6,686 bases of DNA from Pseudomonadota bacterium (GTDB lineage: Bacteria > Pseudomonadota > Gammaproteobacteria > Steroidobacterales > GCA-2729495). Position numbers and translations under genes: made by a program. The stretch is taken from the NCBI GenBank assembly GCA_030836925.1, contig JAUPLK010000093.1:1-6686 (forward strand). The letters are read 5' to 3'. Below the pieces are notes generated by a model that was not told where the DNA came from, ran no database searches, and saw nothing but the letters and a program-made list of their open reading frames with translations. Shown in pieces: positions 1 to 4,662 of this stretch. Position 1 is the stretch's first letter, and the number at the start of each line of letters is the position of its first letter.

Positions 1-269
1 GCGCTGATGCGCAGCGCCTTTGGATCCGGCGACGACAGGAAGCCCGGTCGCCCCTCGAGCACCGTGGCCCAGGGGTTGCCGTGCGCATCCACGACGCCCA
101 CCAGCAGGAAGGGCAGCTGACCGTAGAACGTCCGGTGCTGGTCGGGGAGATAGTTGCGGATGACTTTCCGCCCGAACACCGCCATGCGTTCGGCCACCCC
201 GAGGCGCTGCTGCAACCGGGATTCGCCCGCGTGCCAGGGCGAACTCCCGGCTTCCGGCTCCGTCGCCAT
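1..269 (-). CDS. Pyridoxamine 5'-phosphate oxidase-like flavoprotein (N-terminal part, cut by window edge)
   Basis: Only the first 89 codons are present; the gene continues beyond base 1. The translation begins MATEPEAGSSPWHAGE and contains a GVAERMAVFGRKVIRNYLPDQH-type stretch split by no gap, then FYGQLPFLLVGVVDAHGNPW and GRPGFLSSPDPKALRI. These resemble the N-terminal split-barrel FMN-binding domain of a PNPOx-like family whose longer members carry a C-terminal ferredoxin-reductase/2Fe-2S part. Whether this copy has that part cannot be seen. In the family, FMN is expected to bind in the barrel, giving an oxidoreductase or flavin-nucleotide-binding role in the cytoplasm; the substrate is unknown. 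The ATG lies 5 bases after the GST stop codon, so the two are very likely co-transcribed and possibly translationally coupled, which fits the lack of a clear Shine-Dalgarno sequence. An internal ATG about 27 codons in is less likely because the conserved SPWH segment precedes it. Confidence 0.8.
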   Translation of the reverse strand, partial: MATEPEAGSSPWHAGESRLQQRLGVAERMAVFGRKVIRNYLPDQHRTFYGQLPFLLVGVVDAHGNPWATVLEGRPGFLSSPDPKALRIS

Positions 270-274
270 GGTGA

Positions 275-910
275 TCAGGCCGCGAGGCCGGCTGCGGTCT
301 TCTGCATCGGCACGAAGCCGGGCAGGGCCTCGATGCGGGCCAGCCAGGCCCGCACGTGGGGGTAGTCAGTGAGCGCCACGTTGCCCTCGGGCGCGTGGGC
401 AATGTAGGTGTAGCCGGCCACATCAGCGATGGTCGGTGCCCCGCCCACCAGGAACGGTCGGTCGGCAAGCTCTGCATTCATGACCTTCAGCAGGGCGTGG
501 GCACGGCCGATGACTTCTTCGGCGTTGTGCCGGGCGCCAAACACCGTGATCAGGCGTGCAGTGGCAGGGCCGAAGGCAATCGGGCCGGCGGCCACCGACA
601 GCCAGCGCTGGACGGCGGCCGCGCCCACAGGGTCAGCGGGCAACCAGCTCTCGCCACCGTAACGCCGGGCGAGATAGACGAGGATGGCGTTGGAGTCGGC
701 GATAACCGTGCCGTTGTCGTCCAGTACCGGCACCTGGCCGAAGGTATTGAGCTTCAGGAAGTCCGGCTGCTTGTGAGCACCTTTGCGCAGGTCCACTTCA
801 ATGAGCTGCGTCGGCAGGCTCAGCAGGGAGAGCAGCAGCTCGGCCCGGTGGGAGTGACCGGAGAGCGGGAAGCGGTAGAGCTTGATGGGGGTAACGGGTT
901 TGGTGGTCAT
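275..910 (-). CDS. Glutathione S-transferase family protein
   Basis: This 211-residue protein has the usual length of a bacterial cytosolic GST. The N-terminal thioredoxin-like domain (about 9-85) has a βαβ start KLYRFPLSGHSHRAELLL, where S17 sits in the usual position for the glutathione-activating Ser/Tyr/Cys. It also has the cis-proline motif QVPVLDD (P61) and the DSNAILVYLA helix, with D72-S73 in place of the usual E-S that binds the γ-glutamyl group. The C-terminal helical domain (about 95-205) contains the N-capping box TIAD (160-163) and the ending YPHVRAWLARIEALPGF. The expected role is conjugation or glutathione-dependent reduction of electrophiles. An AGAGGA Shine-Dalgarno sequence lies about 8 bases before the ATG. 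It leads a two-gene unit with the PNPOx-like gene and diverges from a LysR gene, so that regulator probably controls it. The substrate cannot be read from the sequence. Confidence 0.93.
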   Translation of the reverse strand: MTTKPVTPIKLYRFPLSGHSHRAELLLSLLSLPTQLIEVDLRKGAHKQPDFLKLNTFGQVPVLDDNGTVIADSNAILVYLARRYGGESWLPADPVGAAAVQRWLSVAAGPIAFGPATARLITVFGARHNAEEVIGRAHALLKVMNAELADRPFLVGGAPTIADVAGYTYIAHAPEGNVALTDYPHVRAWLARIEALPGFVPMQKTAAGLAA

Positions 911-964
911 GGCGGTGTTCCTCTGGGTTATCTGGTGGGTGAACTTTGGTCCCGGCGACCCGCC

Positions 965-992
965 TTTAGAAGCCCCGTCCGCGACAAGACAC
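965..992 (-). promoter_or_regulatory. Weak candidate promoter for the GST operon
   Basis: Read on the minus strand, a -10-like TCTAAA (965-970) lies 16 bases downstream of a poor -35-like GTGTCT (987-992). The -35 overlaps the left arm of the LysR-type dyad at 990-1014. That placement would suit an activator that compensates for a weak -35. The match is poor and the call rests mainly on position. Confidence 0.2.
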
Positions 993-1014
993 TGTTTTAC
1001 CTGGAGGAACAGTG
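990..1014. promoter_or_regulatory. Putative LysR-type operator (T-N11-A dyad) in the divergent intergenic region
   Basis: CACTGTT (990-996) and AACAGTG (1008-1014) form a perfect 7-bp inverted repeat separated by 11 bases. The inner T and A make the canonical T-N11-A core of LysR-family binding sites. It sits 80 bases upstream of the GST start and 56 bases upstream of the LysR start, where a regulator of a divergent pair normally binds. The sequence match is direct; binding by the adjacent LysR protein is inferred. Confidence 0.75.
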
Positions 1015-1040
1015 AGACCGCCAGGCTCGGCCGGTATACA
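1012..1040 (+). promoter_or_regulatory. Candidate sigma70-type promoter for the LysR gene
   Basis: A -35-like GTGAGA (1012-1017) is followed after 17 bases by a -10-like TATACA (1035-1040), each matching consensus at four of six positions. The implied transcript start, near 1047, leaves a leader of about 23 bases with AAGG before the ATG. The -35 overlaps the right arm of the operator dyad, so bound LysR protein would be expected to repress its own gene, as is common in this family. Confidence 0.35.
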
Positions 1041-1069
1041 GTCGACGATTGCGAAGGTTAAGGTTACTC

Positions 1070-1969
1070 ATGGACCGACTACACGTGATGGCGGTGTTCG
1101 TCGCAGTTGCCGAGGAAGGCGGGTTTGCAGGAGGCGCCCGACGCCTGAAGCTTTCTGCACCATCTGTGACGCGCGCGGTAGCCGATCTTGAGCGCCATCT
1201 GGGCGTCAAGTTGCTGAATCGCACAACGCGCTTCGTGCGCGTGACGGAAGCGGGACAGCGCTACCTGGAAGATTGCCGACGGGTCATTGCGGCAGCCGAC
1301 GAAGCTGATCAGGCAGCGGCGGGATTCAGTACCGAGCCGCGCGGGCGTGTCGCGCTGACAGCGTCAGTACTGTTTGGCCGGCTATTTGTCACGCCGTGCA
1401 TCACTGAGTACATGACCCGCTGTCCTGATGTTGAAGTGTATGCCCTGTTTGTCGACCGGATCGTCAATCTCCTGGAAGAAGGTATCGACGTTGCCGTTCG
1501 CATTGGCGAACTGCCTGATTCAAGCTACAAGGCGATAAGAGTTGGCTCCGTGCGTCGGGTCATTTGTGCGTCGCCCGCGTACTTGTCTGCCCATGGCATG
1601 CCCCAGTCTCCGGAGGAACTGTCCAGGCATGATGTGATTATCCCGACTGGCCTCAGCCCGTATTCGGATATACGGATTCTGAACAAGGGCGTTCCGCAAG
1701 TGGTCAAACCAAGACCCAGGCTTGTGGTGACTGATAACTCGTCAGCCATCGCTGCTGCTGTGGCCGGACTCGGTATTTCAAACCTGCTCTCGTACCAGAT
1801 CGCGCCAGAACTGGTCGAGGGAAAACTGAAGATCATTCTCAGCGAATATGAGCTGAAGCCACTTCCGGTCCATATTGTGCACAGCGAAGGCCGATACGCC
1901 ATCGCCAAGGTGAGAGCGCTTGTCGACTTTATGGTGGAAGAGCTGCGCGCCGATCCGGCACTGAATTGA
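1070..1969 (+). CDS. LysR-family transcriptional regulator
   Basis: This 299-residue protein has the normal family length. The N-terminal winged helix-turn-helix (about 1-60) reads MDRLHVMAVFVAVAEEGGFA, then a recognition region ARRLKLSAPSVTRAVADLE and the wing LLNRTTRFVRVTEAG. The rest (about 90-295) is a periplasmic-binding-like effector domain, including GRVALTASVLFGRLFVTP, GIDVAVRIGELPDSS and AAAVAGLGISNLLSYQI. The start at 1070 is preferred over an in-frame TTG at 1049 because family members begin MDRL(x)xMxxF and AAGG lies 6 bases upstream of the ATG. The protein should bind DNA as a dimer or tetramer and respond to a small molecule not identifiable here. It is divergent from the GST/PNPOx-like pair, and the dyad between them is its likely site. 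The next gene follows 45 bases downstream on the same strand but has its own strong ribosome binding site. Confidence 0.95.
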   Translation: MDRLHVMAVFVAVAEEGGFAGGARRLKLSAPSVTRAVADLERHLGVKLLNRTTRFVRVTEAGQRYLEDCRRVIAAADEADQAAAGFSTEPRGRVALTASVLFGRLFVTPCITEYMTRCPDVEVYALFVDRIVNLLEEGIDVAVRIGELPDSSYKAIRVGSVRRVICASPAYLSAHGMPQSPEELSRHDVIIPTGLSPYSDIRILNKGVPQVVKPRPRLVVTDNSSAIAAAVAGLGISNLLSYQIAPELVEGKLKIILSEYELKPLPVHIVHSEGRYAIAKVRALVDFMVEELRADPALN

Positions 1970-1999
1970 TTGAAGCCGCCGCCGCAACGTTGTCACGTC

Positions 2000-2007
2000 A
2001 AGAGGAG
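2000..2007 (+). promoter_or_regulatory. Shine-Dalgarno sequence deciding the AhpD-like start
   Basis: AAGAGGAG lies 7 bases before the ATG at 2015. It argues against an upstream in-frame TTG at 1970, which overlaps the LysR gene's end and has no comparable site. Confidence 0.7.
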
Positions 2008-2014
2008 TTGTGTC

Positions 2015-2575
2015 ATGGCCCGAGTTGCCATCATCCGGCCTGAACAGGTCGACGATCCCGTAATCCGCGAAATCTTCAGCTGGGTCACCCGCGTCGAGGG
2101 CGCGGTGCCCAACCACTTTTACGTGGAGATGAACTTTCCCGAGTTCCTCAAGGCCAAGCTCGGCGCTACGCGTGTGCTCTGGGAGCAGGGAGAACTCTCG
2201 CTGCCCGAAATCCAGCACATCGGCATCCTGGTCTCGAGAGCCAACGGTTGTCCCTACTGCACGGCTGCGTTCTGCACGATTTTGAACTACGGGCTCGGTA
2301 CCGGCGAGGACTATGTCCGGCAGCTGGCCAGCGATGGTGTCGAAGTCGTCGATGACCAACGCCTGCGGACGCTGCTCGATTTTGCGCTCAAGGTGAATGC
2401 AGACGCGAAGAGCATCACCGATGCCGATGTCGACGGGCTGCGCGCCTGCGGACTCACCGACAAGGGGGTCGTGCAACTCGTGCACCTGGTCAGCGATTTC
2501 GCCGCCTACAACCGCCTCAATCTCGCGCTGGATACCGACTACGATTACCGGGAGGTCTGGCGCACGCCGGGCTGA
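2015..2575 (+). CDS. AhpD-like / carboxymuconolactone decarboxylase family protein
   Basis: This 186-residue all-helical protein has the AhpD/CMD fold signature. An N-terminal segment VIREIFSWVTRVEGAVPNHF (17-36) is followed by the active-site helix SRANGCPYCTAAFC (75-87) and a C-terminal helix LVHLVSDFAAYNRLNLALD. The CxxC pair C79/C82 is present. In AhpD-type peroxidases the pair works with a Glu 12 residues before the first Cys and a His 4 after the second; here these positions are Q67 and F86, and an extra Cys (C87) follows. The redox disulfide may therefore work without the usual proton relay, or the protein may have another role. Family members act as alkylhydroperoxidases, peroxidase-related enzymes or lactone decarboxylases in the cytoplasm; which applies here is unclear. 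The gene lies downstream of the LysR gene and upstream of a DUF3297 gene on the same strand. Confidence 0.88.
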   Translation: MARVAIIRPEQVDDPVIREIFSWVTRVEGAVPNHFYVEMNFPEFLKAKLGATRVLWEQGELSLPEIQHIGILVSRANGCPYCTAAFCTILNYGLGTGEDYVRQLASDGVEVVDDQRLRTLLDFALKVNADAKSITDADVDGLRACGLTDKGVVQLVHLVSDFAAYNRLNLALDTDYDYREVWRTPG

Positions 2576-2599
2576 GCGCATTGCGTCGCTGACCGCGCA

Positions 2600-2605
2600 T
2601 ACAAT
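2600..2605 (+). promoter_or_regulatory. Possible -10 element ahead of the DUF3297 gene
   Basis: TACAAT matches the sigma70 -10 consensus at five of six positions and lies in the 75-base gap before the GTG start. No good -35 is found at 16-18 bases upstream; TTGCGT at 2581 is only 13 bases away. The DUF3297 gene could have its own promoter or be read through from the AhpD-like gene. Confidence 0.25.
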
Positions 2606-2650
2606 AGCGTTGACGCACATGCACCCCGATCGACAACCCTGGAGCCAGCC

Positions 2651-2914
2651 GTGACCGAAGCAATGCCCGACCGCCTGAGCACCAATCCCCGCAGTCCCCA
2701 CTACGATGCAGCCCTGCTCGAGCGTGGCGTCGGCATCCGCTTCAACGGCAAGGAGCGCCAGGATGTGGAGGAATACTGCGTGAGTGAAGGCTGGATCCGG
2801 ATTCCCATGGGCAGGGCGCTGGATCGTCGCGGCCAGCCGCTGACGAGGACGATGAGCGGTACGGTCGAGCCTTACCTCCTGCCATCTGCTGGCGGTACTG
2901 CCGACGGCACCTGA
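2651..2914 (+). CDS. DUF3297 family small protein
   Basis: This 87-residue protein matches the DUF3297 pattern by recall: PDRLSTNPRSPHYDAALLE (6-24), then RGVGIRFNGKERQDVEEYCV, SEGWIRIPMGRALDRRGQPL and the closing SGTVEPY (69-75). The family is small, mostly proteobacterial and of unknown function. The protein has no signal peptide, membrane segment or obvious catalytic motif; a single Cys (C43) lies in the EEYC segment. The GTG start at 2651 is chosen because GGAG lies 6 bases upstream. The in-frame ATG at 2663 would have that site 18 bases away, although it would retain the whole conserved core. The last dozen residues (SAGGTADGT) are a poorly conserved tail. It ends 38 bases from the converging flavodoxin-fold gene. 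Confidence 0.9.
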   Translation: MTEAMPDRLSTNPRSPHYDAALLERGVGIRFNGKERQDVEEYCVSEGWIRIPMGRALDRRGQPLTRTMSGTVEPYLLPSAGGTADGT

Positions 2915-2917
2915 CCG

Positions 2918-2937
2918 CGGGGCCTGCTTTTGCCCCG
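2918..2937. terminator. GC-rich hairpin between convergent genes, possible bidirectional terminator
   Basis: CGGGGC (2918-2923) pairs with GCCCCG (2932-2937) around an 8-base loop CTGCTTTT. It begins 4 bases after the DUF3297 stop and lies 16 bases beyond the stop of the converging gene. No T-run follows the stem on either strand, so it would be an atypical intrinsic terminator or simply an RNA-end-stabilising stem. Confidence 0.4.
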
Positions 2938-2952
2938 ACCGGCGGCCCCGGC

Positions 2953-3744
2953 TCAGGTCAGCGGGCTGACACCCGCCGTGCGGATCGTGCGCTCGATGAT
3001 CTTTTCCACGGCGCCGGCGGCGGCGCTGGGCAGGAAACCGGGCTTTGCGGGGTAATAGTAGTCCTGCTCGAGCCAGCCGGCCTTTTGCCAGTGCGCCCAG
3101 TCATAGGGTGAGGCCTCTGCCGTGCGTTTCACCACGGAGCGCCATACGCGGAAGTTGATGAGTTCGGCGATGCCGGGCTCGGGCAGCCTGGTCCGTGCCA
3201 GCGCATGCAGGAAGCGGTCGGCGACCTTGTCGGTCGCCTGCTGCAACCTGGCCTGGTATTTCTCCGCTCCGAACAGGCCGGCATGCGTGCCCAGCTGGCC
3301 GACCACCTCGAAGCCCCAGATGGCGACAGTCTTGCGCAGGTACTTCAGCACCGCCTTGTGGCCGGCGCCTGCAGCAGAGGTAACCACCAGCGCCTTCTTG
3401 CCGAAGAACTCCGGCCGGTGCATCTGGTATACCAGCAGATCGATGAAGTTCTTCATCAGGGTGGAGACATTGAAGCAATGCACCGGCGAGGCAAAGATGA
3501 CGCCATCGGCTGCACGCATCGCCGCCAGGATCGGCGCCATCTGCGGACCGACCGGGCATTTGTGCTCACCGTGCTTGACGCAGGTGAGGAAGCCCTGGCA
3601 GCGGGCCAGGGGCATATCCTCAAGATAAATGGACTCGATCTCGACCTGGCCTCGTGCGCGCAGGCTTCGTGCGAGCGCATCCACTGTCTGCGTCGTGTAT
3701 CCCGCCTGCCGGGTCGGGGTGCCGATGATGGCCAGGATTTTCAT
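2953..3744 (-). CDS. Flavodoxin-fold NAD(P)H-dependent FMN reductase-like protein
   Basis: This 263-residue protein starts MKILAIIGTPTRQAGYTTQT, a flavodoxin-like β-strand plus FMN-phosphate loop (8-18). It continues with a cysteine-containing loop ARCQGFLTCVKHGEHKCP (47-64), the strand DGVIFASPVHCFNVSTLMKNFID (80-102), where SPVH replaces the common SPVY, and KKALVVTSAAGAGH (116-129). This layout matches the COG0655 flavodoxin/iron-sulfur-flavoprotein-like group, whose members transfer electrons from NAD(P)H via FMN. The cysteines are CX5CX7C (C49, C55, C63) rather than a full CX2CX2CX4-7C cluster motif, so a 4Fe-4S cluster is doubtful. Residues 190-263 form an extension rich in aromatics (YDWAHWQ, EQDYYY) beyond the usual domain. 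No clear Shine-Dalgarno sequence precedes the ATG. The start lies 46 bases from the divergent flavin-reductase gene, and one repeat copy fills half of that gap. Confidence 0.88.
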   Translation of the reverse strand: MKILAIIGTPTRQAGYTTQTVDALARSLRARGQVEIESIYLEDMPLARCQGFLTCVKHGEHKCPVGPQMAPILAAMRAADGVIFASPVHCFNVSTLMKNFIDLLVYQMHRPEFFGKKALVVTSAAGAGHKAVLKYLRKTVAIWGFEVVGQLGTHAGLFGAEKYQARLQQATDKVADRFLHALARTRLPEPGIAELINFRVWRSVVKRTAEASPYDWAHWQKAGWLEQDYYYPAKPGFLPSAAAGAVEKIIERTIRTAGVSPLT

Positions 3745-3760
3745 TGTGGTAGGGTAACTG

Positions 3761-3781
3761 AAAAGGTGCCGGATTTATTTT
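3761..3781 (-). repeat. Dispersed intergenic repeat, copy A
   Basis: On the minus strand this 21-bp element starts with the 17-bp core AAAATAAATCCGGCACC and ends with TTTT. It is the exact reverse complement of copy B at 4614-4634. It occupies the gap between the divergent flavodoxin-fold and flavin-reductase genes, 16 bases upstream of the former and 9 bases upstream of the latter. Confidence 0.9.
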
Positions 3782-3790
3782 GGAGAGAGC

Positions 3791-4612
3791 ATGAAGACCG
3801 AAGTCAAGATACGACCGTTCTGGTACTCCGATGCCTGGGTTTTCCCCAAGCTCGTGACCATCATCACCACGCTCGACAAGCAGGGTCGCATCAACGCGGC
3901 GCCGTATTCCTTCGTGATGCAGTGGGACGTGATGCACTTCAAGCCGCAGATGATGCTCGGCTTCCGGCAGGACACGCACACCTTCCAGAACATCTGCGAA
4001 ACGAAGGAATTCGTCATCAACTGCCCGCGCTGGGATCACCTCGAAGACATGATGACGACGGCACGCTTCTGGCCGGCAGGGATCAATGAGCTCGAACACA
4101 CGAGTTTCACCACGATTCCGTCGCGAAAAGTCCGGCCACCGAGTATCGAGGAATGCCCGCAGATCATGGAGTGCACGGCAGACCAGATCATCCGGCTCGA
4201 GCGCAGCAACGCCATCGTCATTGCCAACATCGAGGCGATCGTCATGGACGAAGGTCTGGAGCAGATGAGCCGGGCCGAGCGCATCAAGGCGATGAATCTG
4301 CCTATAGGCCTGGGCGACGAGCGGCGGCTGGATTATTTTTATTGCGACACCTCAAACGTCGTGATGCGTCGGCTCAAGGACGAGCACGATGCCTATCAGG
4401 GCGTCAATGCGAAGACCAATATGCCTTGGGATGACGAAGCAGAAGCGGCACTGATGAATGTGCCCCCGGCCTTTCGCACGCTGGTGATCGACAATACCGA
4501 GCGGGCTGCACGGGAGAAGGGGCTGGATGCCGTCAGCTTCACATTTTTCGGCGACCTCGCCCGCGAGTACGGCATGGACAAGGAGTTCATCGGCCGTTTC
4601 AGCAAGTCCTGA
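3791..4612 (+). CDS. Flavin-reductase-like split-barrel protein with a PCP_red-like C-terminal segment
   Basis: This 273-residue protein has two parts. Residues about 10-185 resemble the flavin reductase-like/DIM6 split barrel that binds FMN. Visible segments are RPFWYSDAWVFPKLVTIITT, DKQGRINAAPYSFVMQ (29-44), HTFQNICETKEFVINCP (63-79) and a dimer-forming middle that includes ARFWPAGINELEHTSF. Residues about 212-260 (PWDDEAEAALMNVPPAFRTL, then VIDNTERAAREKGLDAVSF) resemble the short PCP_red domain found at the C-terminus of BchB/ChlB, judged from the W-x-x-E-A-E-x-x-L-x-x-[IV]-P pattern. The role is probably flavin- or substrate-reducing in the cytoplasm; the acceptor is unknown. GGAGAGAG lies just before the ATG. 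The gene is bounded by repeat copies A and B in inverted orientation and heads a same-strand cluster with the nitrilase-like and SDR genes. Confidence 0.85.
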   Translation: MKTEVKIRPFWYSDAWVFPKLVTIITTLDKQGRINAAPYSFVMQWDVMHFKPQMMLGFRQDTHTFQNICETKEFVINCPRWDHLEDMMTTARFWPAGINELEHTSFTTIPSRKVRPPSIEECPQIMECTADQIIRLERSNAIVIANIEAIVMDEGLEQMSRAERIKAMNLPIGLGDERRLDYFYCDTSNVVMRRLKDEHDAYQGVNAKTNMPWDDEAEAALMNVPPAFRTLVIDNTERAAREKGLDAVSFTFFGDLAREYGMDKEFIGRFSKS

Positions 4613-4613
4613 G

Positions 4614-4634
4614 AAAATAAATCCGGCACCTTTT
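4614..4634 (+). repeat. Dispersed intergenic repeat, copy B
   Basis: The 17-bp core AAAATAAATCCGGCACC plus TTTT begins one base after the flavin-reductase stop codon. It is a perfect 21-bp inverted match to copy A and shares its first 17 bases with copy C. It lies in the 50-base gap before the nitrilase-like gene. Confidence 0.9.
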
Positions 4635-4639
4635 TAGGC

Positions 4640-4649
4640 GGCACCTTTT
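4640..4649 (+). repeat. Partial repeat B', second GGCACCTTTT
   Basis: GGCACCTTTT repeats the right half of copy B (4625-4634) 15 bases further on, just before the GGGGAGAGAG ribosome binding site of the nitrilase-like gene. It may be a partial duplication of the element. Confidence 0.6.
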
Positions 4650-4662
4650 CGGGGAGAGAGTC

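Noticed and set aside
727..735. Another copy of the repeat (CCGGCACCT) inside the GST gene
   Set aside because: Only 9 bases match and they encode the conserved QVPVL segment, so this is chance.
356..1015. Long plus-strand open frame opposite the GST gene
   Set aside because: It is antisense to a clearly conserved GST, starts without a ribosome binding site, and its composition looks like a GC-rich shadow frame.
1049..1069. TTG start for the LysR gene, adding seven residues
   Set aside because: The added MRRLRLL is not typical of LysR proteins, and the ATG at 1070 has AAGG at good spacing and the conserved MDRL start.
1778..2701. Long minus-strand open frame across the LysR end, AhpD-like gene and DUF3297 start
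   Set aside because: It crosses three genes with recognisable families on the other strand and has no family signature of its own.
4624..4639. CGGCACC followed by TTTTTAGGC as a sigma-54 -24/-12 promoter
   Set aside because: The -24-like GGCAC is present, but the -12 GC is one base out of register in copy B and missing in copies A and C. The resemblance is probably accidental.
4614..4640. Repeat copy B as an intrinsic terminator because of its T-run
   Set aside because: No stem precedes the T-run, and the next gene follows in the same direction with its ribosome binding site close by.
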